This document shows positions 44,999-54,435 of a stretch of DNA of 64,000 nucleotides, piece after piece. The DNA is from Silicimonas sp. Its GTDB lineage: Bacteria > Pseudomonadota > Alphaproteobacteria > Rhodobacterales > Rhodobacteraceae. The position numbers were made by a program, and so were the translations under genes. Each line of letters begins with the position of its first letter. Positions within the stretch are counted from its first letter, which is position 1. The notes beneath the pieces were generated by a model that was given only the letters and a program-made list of their open reading frames with translations, was not told the origin of the DNA and made no database searches. The DNA lies in contig JAJEAC010000208.1 of assembly GCA_022824315.1 (NCBI GenBank), positions 1-64,000 of the forward strand, given 5' to 3'.

Positions 44999-46519
44999 AT
45001 GTTGGACATCGCAACACTTCTGGGCGCGGGATTGCTCCAGGCCTTTGAGCCGCTCAACCTCATGATGATCTTTATCGGGTGCCTTGCCGGACTGTTCATC
45101 GGCGCGATGCCTGGTCTCGGTTCCGTCAACGGGGTGGCGATCCTCTTGCCGGTGACGTTTCTCGTGCCACCAACTGCGGCCATCATCTTCCTCGCCGCGC
45201 TCTACTACGGCGCCATGTATGGCGGCGCCGTCAGTTCGATAACCCTCGGCATACCCGGTGCCTCCACGGCCGTTGCCACGGTCTTTGACGGACGGCCCAT
45301 GGCACAGCAGGGCAAGGCGGACCAGGCGCTCACGGCGGCCGCCGTGGCGTCCTTCATCGGCGGCACGATCTCGGTCATCCTCTTCACGCTCTTTGCGCCT
45401 CCACTCGCGGTGTTTGCCCTGAAGTTCGGCCCGCAGGAGGAATTCGCCCTGATGGTGCTCGCCTTCGCAACCTTCATCGGCCTCGGCGGTGACGACATCC
45501 CGAAAACGATCTTTTCGATCCTCCTTGGCCTCGTGATGGCTGCGGTCGGCTTCGACATCATCTCAGGCCAGCCACGATTGATCTTCTTCGATTTCGTGGA
45601 ACTGCAGCGCGGAATCGGCTTCCTCGTGCTTGCCATCGGCATCTACGGCATCGGCGAAATGTTGTGGACGCTCGAGAACTCCAGGGGCAAGGTCAGGATT
45701 CATGCAGTGAGCACCACTTGGAAGAGTTTCAAGAAAAACCTCTCCCACATCCGCGAATACCTTCCCACCACCGCGCTTGGCTCGGCTCTTGGATTTTTCG
45801 TTGGCACCCTCCCCGCCGCGGGAGCCACGCCGGCCTCGCTCATGTCGTATGGCCTGGCCAAGACGTTCGCGAAGGACCCTGACAGCTTCGGAAAGGGGAA
45901 CGTCTCCGGCGTCGCGGCGCCCGAGGCGGCGAACAACGCGGCCTCCACCGGTTCCATGCTTCCGATGATCACGCTCGGCATTCCAGGCTCTCCGACCACG
46001 GCGATCCTCCTTGGCGGCATGATAATCTGGGGATTGAGGCCAGGCCCCCTGCTCTTCACGGACAGGCCCGACTTCGTCTGGGGCCTGATCGGCTCGATGT
46101 ATGTCGCGAATTTCGTGACCGTCGCGCTCAACCTTGCGCTTATCCCGCTCTTCGTGCGCGTCCTGGCAATGCCGTTCACGATCCTGACCCCGATCATCTT
46201 CATCCTGTGCTTCGTGGGCGTATTCGCGACGACCGACCGGATGTTCGATGTCTGGCTCATGCTGATCCTGGGCCTTGGCGGCTACCTGATGCGCAAGCTC
46301 AACTACCCGGTCGCACCGGCGGTGCTGGCCATTGTCCTCGGCCCGCTCGCGGAACAATCGCTGCGACAATCGCTGATATCGAGCCGAGGCGACGTCATGA
46401 CGTTTTTTGAGCGCCCAATCTCGCTCACCTGCATGCTCCTGGCCCTGGCACTGATGATCTACCCCATATGGCTCGGCATCCGGCGCCGGCGGGCTGGCGC
46501 AGCTCGCGGGCCTGAATGA
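44999..46519 (+). CDS. tctA: TctA-like large membrane subunit
   Basis: Membrane protein of 506 residues with about 11-12 hydrophobic segments. Conserved parts are GAMPGLGSVNGVAILLPVTF, YYGAMYGGAVSSITLGIPG, GFFVGTLPAAGATPASLMSYG, FGKGNVSGVAAPEAANNAASTGSMLPM, and the GIPGSPTTAIL loop. It forms the translocation path of the TctCBA system. Its stop overlaps the next start as ATGA. Confidence 0.92.
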   Translation: MLDIATLLGAGLLQAFEPLNLMMIFIGCLAGLFIGAMPGLGSVNGVAILLPVTFLVPPTAAIIFLAALYYGAMYGGAVSSITLGIPGASTAVATVFDGRPMAQQGKADQALTAAAVASFIGGTISVILFTLFAPPLAVFALKFGPQEEFALMVLAFATFIGLGGDDIPKTIFSILLGLVMAAVGFDIISGQPRLIFFDFVELQRGIGFLVLAIGIYGIGEMLWTLENSRGKVRIHAVSTTWKSFKKNLSHIREYLPTTALGSALGFFVGTLPAAGATPASLMSYGLAKTFAKDPDSFGKGNVSGVAAPEAANNAASTGSMLPMITLGIPGSPTTAILLGGMIIWGLRPGPLLFTDRPDFVWGLIGSMYVANFVTVALNLALIPLFVRVLAMPFTILTPIIFILCFVGVFATTDRMFDVWLMLILGLGGYLMRKLNYPVAPAVLAIVLGPLAEQSLRQSLISSRGDVMTFFERPISLTCMLLALALMIYPIWLGIRRRRAGAARGPE

Positions 46520-48258
46520 ACACGGCTGTTGCCGACACGGAGCATGGTCCCTGGAATCCGGGCCTCTCCTCGACGATCAAGCCGCATCTCATGTCCCGGG
46601 TCACGATCTACGATCCGGCAAATGGCCTTGTGCCGTGGGAAGAGGCCCGCGACCTTGCGGAAGCGACAGGCCTGAAACCGCAGGAGCTGGCCACCTTTCG
46701 GCCGGAGCGTCTCCTTCTGCACCATGTGATGATCCGCGTGACTGCGGAGACACACGTCCCGGACGGCCCATCATACGCCGATCTTGGCATCAACCTCCGC
46801 AGCATGGCCGCTGACGTCTACGCCCTGGAAATCGAGCCGCGTCTCCCTGACTTGCGACGCGAATTCGAAGACGCGCGGGCTCATGCAAGGAAAGTGATCC
46901 GCGAGGAGCTGGAGCACAGGATCTTTGGATGCCTGCCTGTCGACGAGCCCAAGGGGCTCCTTGGTCGCCTGTTCGGCCGCCGAACGCCCGAGGCTCCCGC
47001 ACCGTCCCGCGACGAGCGTGCACTGGCTGCCGGCGCGGCATGGGCGGACCTTGCCAGTGACGAGGCCGAACCACTTCAGGCGTCGTGTTTCAGGGCGATG
47101 TCCCGCACGGTCGGCGCCATCCTGGCGCATAGGGGATCCCTCATTCTGGCCCAGGACATCATTGAAGGCGTCGCCGTGAACATGGTGTCGAACGACCATG
47201 TCGACGTCCTGATTGCAAAGCGCGTAGCTCCTCTCTTTGACGCCGCCGCAGAGAAGCTTGGTTTCTTCCGCCTGCCGCCTCAGCCCGAACCGGTCGTTCT
47301 CAATGCAAAGGGCGCATCCGCGAGCGGCAAGAGCTCGATCCGCAGCCAGCAACGTCGCATCGCGGAGGCGCTCGGAATCGACTGGAAGAACTTTGCGATC
47401 ATCAGCCCGGACTACTGGCGAAAGCTCCTGATCGACTATGATGGCCTGGGCGACGACTACAAGTACGCCGCCATGCTTACCGGCCAGGAACTGGAGATCA
47501 TCGACCGGAAGCTCGACGCGCTTATGGCCGAGAAGGCGTCAGGCGGCTCGGTTCCGCACTTGCTGATCGATCGGTTTCGGTTTGACAGCTTTTTGACCGC
47601 GAAGACCGGAGCCGCCGAAAGCAGCCTGCTCACGCGCTTCGGCGCCCGCATCTACATGTTCTTCATGATTACGCCGCCTGAAGAGACCGTGGTCAGAGCT
47701 TGGCAGCGCGGGCTGGAAACCGGACGCTACAAGGCGGTGGACGATCTGCTGTTTCACAATATCGAGGCCTATTCCGGCATGCCTGGCCTGTTCTTCGCCT
47801 GGGCGCGACAGGAAGATCGATGGGTCCATTACGAGTTCCTGGACAACTCGGTTCCCCAAGGCGAGCTCCCTCGAACGATTGCATTCGGCCAGAACGGCAA
47901 GTTCTTTGTCCTGGATCTGGCGCGTCTATGCGACGTCGAGCGCTTCCGTCACGTCAACGTCGATGCGCGGACCGCCGATCAGGTCATTGGCCGCACGCTC
48001 GACTCACGTGAAGCCATGGCATTTGTTCGCAGCGCCTGCGCAGAGCTTGCGGAGGTCGCGTTCGTGGTTCCAGGGACCAATCGAGTCTTTGCCAAGTCGG
48101 CGGAGCGAAAGATCTGGGTGGACACATCCTCTCTGCCCGAAGGCATCGCGCCCTCCGATTTCGGACCTCATGAGGTCACAACCGAAAATCTCGGGACGTT
48201 TGATCCCGGGACAGCGGCTCACATAATCGGCGATCTCAGTTGCGAGCGATTGGCATGA
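46516..48258 (+). CDS. Uncharacterised large P-loop protein, zeta-toxin/kinase-like
   Basis: Protein of 580 residues with no family that I recognise over its full length. The central part has a Walker A-like loop LNAKGASASGKSSIRSQQ (Gly266 to about Ser274), followed by IISPDYWRKLLIDYDGL and a hydrophobic strand MFFMITPPEETV. This layout recalls zeta toxins and small-molecule kinases. The N-terminal 200 residues are helical and may form a separate domain. It overlaps tctA and is the last gene of the oxalate operon, so its product is expected to act with oxalate uptake or its metabolism. No signal peptide is seen. Confidence 0.6.
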   Translation: MNTAVADTEHGPWNPGLSSTIKPHLMSRVTIYDPANGLVPWEEARDLAEATGLKPQELATFRPERLLLHHVMIRVTAETHVPDGPSYADLGINLRSMAADVYALEIEPRLPDLRREFEDARAHARKVIREELEHRIFGCLPVDEPKGLLGRLFGRRTPEAPAPSRDERALAAGAAWADLASDEAEPLQASCFRAMSRTVGAILAHRGSLILAQDIIEGVAVNMVSNDHVDVLIAKRVAPLFDAAAEKLGFFRLPPQPEPVVLNAKGASASGKSSIRSQQRRIAEALGIDWKNFAIISPDYWRKLLIDYDGLGDDYKYAAMLTGQELEIIDRKLDALMAEKASGGSVPHLLIDRFRFDSFLTAKTGAAESSLLTRFGARIYMFFMITPPEETVVRAWQRGLETGRYKAVDDLLFHNIEAYSGMPGLFFAWARQEDRWVHYEFLDNSVPQGELPRTIAFGQNGKFFVLDLARLCDVERFRHVNVDARTADQVIGRTLDSREAMAFVRSACAELAEVAFVVPGTNRVFAKSAERKIWVDTSSLPEGIAPSDFGPHEVTTENLGTFDPGTAAHIIGDLSCERLA

Positions 48259-48475
48259 AATGCGGCAAGTTGCGTGATGGAGTCGGGCAAATTCGCTTTG
48301 CTTGACATGAATCTTCAGACAGGTTTCGCGTTACATTTCTTCGATTCGGGGAAGACCAGAATAATCGGAATCTTCAGTTCGGCCGACTAAGCCATTCATC
48401 GAACGCTCAAGTGACGTCAGATCGTCCGCAAGCCATCTCGCACTTCTCCGGACAAGTTCGGAGTTTCTTGAAATT

Positions 48476-48661
48476 TTGTTCTTGGCTGGCTTCACCCACA
48501 CGCGCACCCATGCTGATGCAGTTCGATCGAAAGACATAGCGCTGAAGGCAGTTGCAGACGAGCGTTTGCGGAGCCTCTGGGTGGCTGCCGAGGCCTACGC
48601 TTTCAGCCACGGCAGCATCGCCAAGATCGTCGGGGCGACGGAGATGTCCCGCAACACGATC
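48476..48661 (+). pseudogene. ISAzo13-like transposase N-terminal stub
   Basis: An open frame encodes VADERLRSLWVAAEAYAFSH, then GSIAKIVGATEMSRNTI and a stop at 48662-48664. It resembles the N-terminal HTH of ISAzo13-family transposases. The downstream sequence has no further recognised part. The remaining bases of 48259-49090 contain no gene that I can name. It is another transposon scrap at the edge of a defence/toxin-antitoxin segment. Confidence 0.5.
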
Positions 48662-49090
48662 TAAATCGGTCTCGCCATCAGGCCGCAGATCAATGTAAAT
48701 GCATACCCTCTGCGAATCAGGCTTTCTGGCAAACAGAGGAACGGCCCAACTACCCGCCGTGGCGAACTCCACGGCAAGTGGAGCTACGCCCTCTTGAGCG
48801 GACAACTTTGATCAAGTTGCTTTGGCGGACGGACCTCGCATCTGCCGACAAGTCCAACTGTCAAAATCCGGGCGCGCGCTTTCTCCGAACAAGAGCAGGC
48901 GTCGGCGTGTGCCGGTTGCGCATGGTCACGTCAGCAACAGGTTGGCCCGCACCTTTATTCTTGCTGATGACATCGGACTTGCCCTTCATTTCTTTGCGAT
49001 AGGGCTGAAAAGGGTGCCTATAGCACTGAAAACACCTAGTTCTCAAAGAGAGTGTGGCGTCAGCTTTGATAATGTGCTAGTATCGGTGTC

Positions 49091-49912
49091 ATGAACACCG
49101 GAAAATCAAAAAACTTGAAGAAAGTTCTCGACGCAGTACCTTCCGGGTATCTCGTTGACGCCAACTGGCTTACCTCGCACGGCATCGCCTACGAAACCTT
49201 TCGCGACTACGTCAAGCGGGGCTGGCTTGAACGCGTTCACCGAGGTGTCTTCCGGCGCCCAATTCCCAGTCCGTCGGCATCAAACGCCATCGACTGGAAA
49301 GTCTGCCTGCTCTCCATGCAGCACATAATGCGCTATGACATCCATGTCGGCGGCACGGCTGCACTCTCTCAACAAGGCTACGATCACCATCTGCGTCTAG
49401 GCAGCAACTCCCAAGTCTGGATCTACGGCGACACTATCCCCAACTGGCTCACCAAACTGCGGCTCAACGCCTCGATTGAGACACGCAAGACAACTCTTTT
49501 TGACGACCCCGCGCTCGCCCTCGCAAAGGAAGAAACCAATTCGTCGGACGCCCTGCCCTGGGACTGGCACTTGAGAATGTCGGCACCCGAACGAGCAATC
49601 ATGGAAGCCATGGATGAACTGCCGGGCCAAGAGACCTTTCACAACCTCGACATGGTTTTTGAAGGCTTGACGACATTGCGTCCGAAGACACTTACGGCAC
49701 TTCTGCACGGCTGCAGGAAGATCAAGGTCAAGCGACTCTTCTTCGTGTTCGCCGATCGACACAATCACGCTTGGCGAAAGCACCTCGATCCCGATGACGT
49801 CAACCTTGGCAGTGGCGACCGCGCATTGGTCAAAGGAGGTAAGATACACCCGGACTATCGGATCATGGTGCCGAAGGAATTCGCTGAAACGGAGACAGAA
49901 ATTGGCACGTGA
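49091..49912 (+). CDS. abiEi: AbiEi-type antitoxin/regulator
   Basis: Antitoxin of a type IV AbiE system, 273 residues. An N-terminal winged-helix part (GYLVDANWLTSHGIAYETFRDYVKRGWLERVHRGVFRRP) is followed by the larger AbiEi domain with VGGTAALSQQGYDHHLRLG and SAPERAIMEAMDELPG. AbiEi represses its own promoter and neutralises AbiEii. It overlaps the toxin gene by 11 bp. Here the toxin is frameshifted, so the antitoxin may now be without a partner. Confidence 0.85.
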   Translation: MNTGKSKNLKKVLDAVPSGYLVDANWLTSHGIAYETFRDYVKRGWLERVHRGVFRRPIPSPSASNAIDWKVCLLSMQHIMRYDIHVGGTAALSQQGYDHHLRLGSNSQVWIYGDTIPNWLTKLRLNASIETRKTTLFDDPALALAKEETNSSDALPWDWHLRMSAPERAIMEAMDELPGQETFHNLDMVFEGLTTLRPKTLTALLHGCRKIKVKRLFFVFADRHNHAWRKHLDPDDVNLGSGDRALVKGGKIHPDYRIMVPKEFAETETEIGT

Positions 49913-50820
49913 AGCATACGAAGCGCAGGTGGCCCTCCTTGTCCGGTTGCTACCTCATATGGCAAAGGAAGAGGAATTCGCACTCAAGGGCGGAACTGTG
50001 ATTAACCTGTTCTATCGCAGCCTGCCGCGCCTCTCGGTCGACATCGATTTGACCTGTCTGCCGATCAAGGAGCGTACGGAGAGCCTAGCCGAAATCAATG
50101 AAGCAATGGAATCGGATCGCCGGTGCAATCGAAGATCGTATCAATGGCGCAAGGGCGCAGCGCATCCAGGGCGGCGGAGGCGGCGCCACCCGTGTGCTTG
50201 CCCGCTTGGATGGCGTCGAGATCAAGATCGAGACATCGCCTGTCACGCGCGGTGTCGTCCATGACCCAGAAATCCGCCCGATATCTGAAGAGATCGCAGA
50301 CGCTTTCGGTTTTGCGGAAATGCAAATCGTCTCTTTCGAAGACCTGTTTGGTGGCAAGCTGCATGCCGCGATGGATCGCCAGCACCCCCGCGACCTGTAC
50401 GACGTAAAGCTGCTCTACGAGAACGAAGGACCGACAGACGATCTGTATCGCACGTTCCTGATCTACATTGCGTGCTCCGCGCGTCCTCCACACGAATTGC
50501 TGAGTCCCAATCCGATTGATCTCAATCAGCCCTTTGCCCGAGAGTTCGAGGGCATGACCAAGACATTTGTCGGACTTGATGAACTGCTTGCGACCCGCGA
50601 GAAGCTGGTCGCCGACATCCAATCCCGCTTCGACAAGAACACAGGACGGTTCCTGCTCAGCCTTCGTGACGGCACTCCGGATTTCGACGCGATCGAACGG
50701 CCTCGCGCAGCCGACCTACCGGCTGTCCGCTGGAAACTCATCAACCTGGAACGGCTGAACCGCGAAAATCCGAAAAAGCATGCCGAGCAGAGAGTCGAGT
50801 TAAGGGATCTTCTCAGCTGA
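49902..50820 (+). pseudogene. abiEii: AbiEii nucleotidyltransferase toxin, frameshifted
   Basis: AbiEii toxins are nucleotidyltransferase-like enzymes. From TTG 49902 (GGAGA upstream) the first frame gives EEEFALKGGTVINLFY and LSVDIDLT, the GG-x-x...D-x-D active site, up to INEAM near 50108. The rest (RIAGAIEDRIN, FEDLFGGKLHAAMDRQHPRDLYDVKLLY, and FVGLDELLATREKLV) is in the next frame. Removing one base near 50105-50115 would restore a normal 305-residue protein. It is either a true inactivating insertion, a sequencing error, or less likely a recoding site. Confidence 0.8.
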
Positions 50821-50873
50821 TGCTTCGACCGATTGATGGGCCGCCCCGCGTTAGGCGGACATGCGGGAAGCTC

Positions 50874-51365
50874 TCAACGCCGCCCGGAAATGCTACGCTC
50901 AACACTTCTGGACCCTCTTGGACCTGGACCGACTTCCGCCAGAGACTCAAGCAAGTCCAAGAGCCGCTCGAAATCGTGTTCGCCAAGCCTGTCACGAAGG
51001 TCTTCCGCAATGGCCAGAGCGGCGTCACGGTTGTTCGCCAACACCTTTCGACCTCTGGATGCTATCCCGATGATCTGCCGACGGCGATCGGTCGTTGACA
51101 ATTCCCGGGTCACGAGCCCGTCGGTCACCATTGACTGCACGATCCGCGTCAGGCTCGACGCCATCAGGCCTGCCTCCCTGGACAATCGCGATGCATCCAT
51201 CGGGCCGAATTCGTCCAAGACGCGCAGCACGCGCCACTGCTGCTCGGTCAGACCGGTACCCGCCAGCATCTCCCGGATCGGCGCCATGACAGCCTCCCGT
51301 GCCCGAATCAGCGCGATCGGCAGCGAGCGGCGAGTTGACGGCAGCGCGGCCCTAATCTTCGGCAT
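50874..51365 (-). CDS. hpaR: MarR-family repressor of homoprotocatechuate catabolism
   Basis: About 163 residues of the HpaR type: LPIALIRAREAVMAPIREML and GLTEQQWRVLRVLDEFGPMDASRLSREAGLMASSLTRIVQSM, followed by RRRQIIGIASRGRKV in the wing. It is divergent from hpaF; a perfect palindrome lies between them. HpaR proteins repress hpa genes and are released by aromatic acids. Start ATG 51365; a TTG at 51383 is possible. Confidence 0.88.
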   Translation of the reverse strand: MPKIRAALPSTRRSLPIALIRAREAVMAPIREMLAGTGLTEQQWRVLRVLDEFGPMDASRLSREAGLMASSLTRIVQSMVTDGLVTRELSTTDRRRQIIGIASRGRKVLANNRDAALAIAEDLRDRLGEHDFERLLDLLESLAEVGPGPRGSRSVERSISGRR

Positions 51366-51401
51366 CGGTTCGACCCTTGACAAGTCAGCAGCTTTTCTTT
51401 A

Positions 51402-51422
51402 ACATATCAACTATTGATATGT
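51402..51422. promoter_or_regulatory. Candidate HpaR (MarR) operator
   Basis: Perfect inverted repeat with 9-bp arms, ACATATCAA and TTGATATGT, separated by CTA, in the 69-bp gap between hpaR and hpaF. The form and position fit MarR-family sites. It ends 12 bp before the hpaF ATG, so a bound repressor would block both divergent promoters. Confidence 0.75.
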
Positions 51423-51434
51423 CAAGGAAATGCA

Positions 51435-51824
51435 ATGCCGCACGTACTCGTGGAATACTCGGCCAATCTTGAAGAGGCGATCGATGTCGGCGGCCTCTGC
51501 GAGCGTCTCAGGCAGGCAGCGGCCGCAATCGACGAGATCCCGATGCCGGGTGTCCGGGTCCGTGCCTATCGGGCCGATCACCACGCGATCGCAGACGGCG
51601 CTGACGAGCACGGCTTCGTTGACATCTCGGTCCGCCTTCGCGGCGGCCGCCCCGACGCCGTCAAGGACAAGATTGCGAAGCAGCTCTTCACAGCCGCACG
51701 CGAGTTCATCGATCCTTACATGAGCGGGAACTCCCTGGCTCTTTCGCTCGAGGTTCGCGACATCGATCCTGAACTCTCACCGAAGACCGGCACGATTCGC
51801 GATCACCTGAAAGGCAACCAATGA
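51435..51824 (+). CDS. hpaF: 5-carboxymethyl-2-hydroxymuconate isomerase
   Basis: Small enzyme of 129 residues, tautomerase fold. The start MPHVLVEYSAN leaves a Pro after removal of Met, the catalytic base of this family. It isomerises CHM in the homoprotocatechuate meta-cleavage path. AAGGAAA precedes ATG 51435. It overlaps the dehydrogenase start by 4 bp. Confidence 0.9.
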   Translation: MPHVLVEYSANLEEAIDVGGLCERLRQAAAAIDEIPMPGVRVRAYRADHHAIADGADEHGFVDISVRLRGGRPDAVKDKIAKQLFTAAREFIDPYMSGNSLALSLEVRDIDPELSPKTGTIRDHLKGNQ

Positions 51825-53326
51825 CCCTTTCTGACAACCTGAAAGCGCTTGATGGACACCTTGAACGGTTCCGGGCAGGTGGGGTTCCAAACCGGATCGG
51901 CGGCAAGGACCAAGCCGGCACCGGCGGAACATTTGCCTCTGTCTCGCCAGTCGACAAGAGCAGGATCTGCGATGTTGCACTGGGAACGTCCGAGGACATA
52001 GACATCGCCGCGCACGCCGCTCATGGTGCCTTTCCAGCCTGGCGCAACTTGTCGGCAAAGGAACGCAAGGCCACTCTCATCCGGGTCGCCGAAGCGATCG
52101 AGGCACGCGCCGAGGAAATCGCGCTCTGCGAATGCTGGGACACCGGGCAGGCCTATCGGTTCATGTCAAAGGCCGCGCTCCGAGGCGCCGAGAACTTCCG
52201 CTACTTCGCCGACCAGGCCGTCTCCGCACGGGACGGATACAACCTCCCGTCGCCCGGGCTTGCGAATGTCACCACCCGCGTGCCCATTGGCCCGGTGGGG
52301 ATCATCACGCCCTGGAACACGCCCTTCATGCTCTCGACCTGGAAGATCGCACCAGCCCTCGCCGCTGGCTGCACCGTGGTCCATAAGCCGGCCGAGCTGT
52401 CGCCACTCACCGCACGGTTGCTCGTCGAGATTGCCGAAGGCGCCGGCCTCCCGCCGGGCGTTCTCAACACCGTCAACGGCTATGGCGAGGAAGCAGGCAA
52501 GGCACTCTGCGAGCACCCGCTCCTGAAGGCCATCGCTTTCGTCGGAGAAAGCGCGACCGGCAAGTTGATCGTCAAGCAGGGTGCCGACACGCTCAAGCGC
52601 GTGCATCTGGAACTGGGCGGCAAGAATCCCGTGATCGTCTTCGGCGACGCGGATCTGGAACGCGCCCTCGATGCCGTGATCTTCATGATCTACTCGATCA
52701 ATGGCGAACGGTGCACGTCGTCCTCGCGCCTCCTGGTGCAGGAGTCCATCCGTGAGGAGTTCGAGGCCCGGCTGATCGATCGCGTGAACAGGATCAAGGT
52801 CGGCCACCCGCTGGATCCTGCGACCGAAATCGGCCCGTTGATCGCCGACGATCATTTCCGGAAAGTCACGTCCTACTTTGACATCGCGACGAGTGAGGGC
52901 GCGGCCATCGCCGCCGGTGGCGCTGCGGGCGACGCGACGGGTTACTTTGTCCAGCCGACCTTGTTTACCGGCGCCGACAACGGCATGCGCATCGCCCAAG
53001 AGGAGATTTTCGGCCCGGTCCTGACCTCGATCAAGTTCTCGGACGAGGACGAGGCGCTGGAACTCGCCAATGACACCGACTACGGTCTAGCCGCATATGT
53101 CTGGACGAGCGACCTGACGCGCGCGCTTCGCGTTACGGACAAACTCGAAGCCGGCATGATCTGGGTGAACTCGGAAAACGTGCGCCATCTTCCGACGCCC
53201 TTTGGTGGCGCAAAGTCCAGCGGCATGGGCCGCGACGGCGGAGACTGGAGCTTCGAATTTTACATGGAACAGAAGCACATCGGCTTTGCCACCGGCGAGC
53301 ACAAGATTCCACGGCTGGGAATCTGA
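51821..53326 (+). CDS. hpaE: 5-carboxymethyl-2-hydroxymuconate semialdehyde dehydrogenase
   Basis: Aldehyde dehydrogenase of 501 residues. The NAD site is TPWNTPFMLSTWKIAPALAAG, the catalytic Glu264 lies in LELGGKNP and Cys298 in GERCTSSSR. The neighbours define it as HpaE, oxidising the ring-cleavage product of homoprotocatechuate. It could also oxidise 3,4-dihydroxyphenylacetaldehyde made by the aminotransferase, as there is no other aldehyde dehydrogenase in the operon; this is inference. Confidence 0.9.
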   Translation: MTLSDNLKALDGHLERFRAGGVPNRIGGKDQAGTGGTFASVSPVDKSRICDVALGTSEDIDIAAHAAHGAFPAWRNLSAKERKATLIRVAEAIEARAEEIALCECWDTGQAYRFMSKAALRGAENFRYFADQAVSARDGYNLPSPGLANVTTRVPIGPVGIITPWNTPFMLSTWKIAPALAAGCTVVHKPAELSPLTARLLVEIAEGAGLPPGVLNTVNGYGEEAGKALCEHPLLKAIAFVGESATGKLIVKQGADTLKRVHLELGGKNPVIVFGDADLERALDAVIFMIYSINGERCTSSSRLLVQESIREEFEARLIDRVNRIKVGHPLDPATEIGPLIADDHFRKVTSYFDIATSEGAAIAAGGAAGDATGYFVQPTLFTGADNGMRIAQEEIFGPVLTSIKFSDEDEALELANDTDYGLAAYVWTSDLTRALRVTDKLEAGMIWVNSENVRHLPTPFGGAKSSGMGRDGGDWSFEFYMEQKHIGFATGEHKIPRLGI

Positions 53327-53451
53327 TGCGGTCCGCTGGAGTCCGTCATCCGCCATGGCACTGCCACCCAAGCATTCGCGCGCATGAACACCGTGGCACC
53401 GACAGCCCGCTGGGTCTTGGCCACCTGCCCGCCATCTGAGAAGGTTCGACC

Positions 53452-54435
53452 TTGCCTGTACCCGCCCCCGTCCTCGCCCCGCCCTTCAACACGGTTCGCC
53501 TCAGCCATGCCTGCCTGAACGTCGCGGACATCGAGGCATCACGGCACTTCTACGTTGACACGCTGGGACTTCAGGTCACGGACGAGACCGCCGACCACAT
53601 CCATCTTCGTGCGATGGAGGAACGCGGCCATCATTGCCTGATCCTGCAGAAGTCCAGCGACCCGGGCACGGTCCAATCCCTGTCGTTCAAGGTGTTTTCG
53701 GAGGAAGATCTGGACCGGGCCGATGCTCACTTCAGGTCCGGAGGTCGCGCCACGGAATGGGTGGAGCGGGCGCATCAAGGCCGCACGCTCGCAACCACCG
53801 ACAATCTCGGTACCCCGATCGAATTCTACCACCAAATTGACCGGCTGCCCTGGATCCACCAGCAATACGCGCTCTACCGGGGCGTAAAGCCGCTTCGAAT
53901 CGACCATTGCAATTTCTTTTCAACCGACGTTGACGCTTCGGTCGCGTTTTACAGCGACATCGGATTCCGCGTGACCGAGTACACGGAAGACGAGGACACG
54001 GGCCGGCTCTGGGCAGCATGGATGCACCGGAAAGGGGGAGTCCACGACATTGCCTTCACCAACGGCACCGGGCCAAGGCTGCACCACATCGCGTTCTGGG
54101 TGCCGACGCCGCTGAACATCATCGACCTGCTCGATCTCATGTCGACCACCGGCTATCTCGACAACATCGAGCGGGGCCCGGGACGCCACGGGATTTCCAA
54201 TGCGTTCTTCCTGTACATTCTCGACCCCGACGGGCACAGGACGGAAATCTACTGCTCCGACTACCAGACGATTGACCCGGACCATGAACCGATCCGGTGG
54301 GACTTGAAGGATCCGCAGCGGCAAACCCTTTGGGGCGCACCGGCCCCGCGCAGCTGGTTTGAGCACGGCACGTGCTTTGTCAGCGTCGAAGCCGAACCTC
54401 CGACACTCGAAGCCACACCGATCATCGCGCCATGA
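53452..54435 (+). CDS. hpaD: 3,4-dihydroxyphenylacetate 2,3-dioxygenase (VOC-type extradiol)
   Basis: Ring-cleavage enzyme of 327 residues with two VOC modules: VRLSHACLNVADIEASRHFYVDTLGL and LRIDHCNFFSTDVDASVAFYSDIGF. The metal ligands are in DHCNFF, RLHHIAFW and HRTEIYC, giving His-His-Glu. It belongs to the manganese/iron HpcB type. The start is TTG 53452 with GAAGG upstream. The 125-bp gap before it contains nothing of note. Its stop overlaps the decarboxylase start. Confidence 0.9.
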   Translation: MPVPAPVLAPPFNTVRLSHACLNVADIEASRHFYVDTLGLQVTDETADHIHLRAMEERGHHCLILQKSSDPGTVQSLSFKVFSEEDLDRADAHFRSGGRATEWVERAHQGRTLATTDNLGTPIEFYHQIDRLPWIHQQYALYRGVKPLRIDHCNFFSTDVDASVAFYSDIGFRVTEYTEDEDTGRLWAAWMHRKGGVHDIAFTNGTGPRLHHIAFWVPTPLNIIDLLDLMSTTGYLDNIERGPGRHGISNAFFLYILDPDGHRTEIYCSDYQTIDPDHEPIRWDLKDPQRQTLWGAPAPRSWFEHGTCFVSVEAEPPTLEATPIIAP

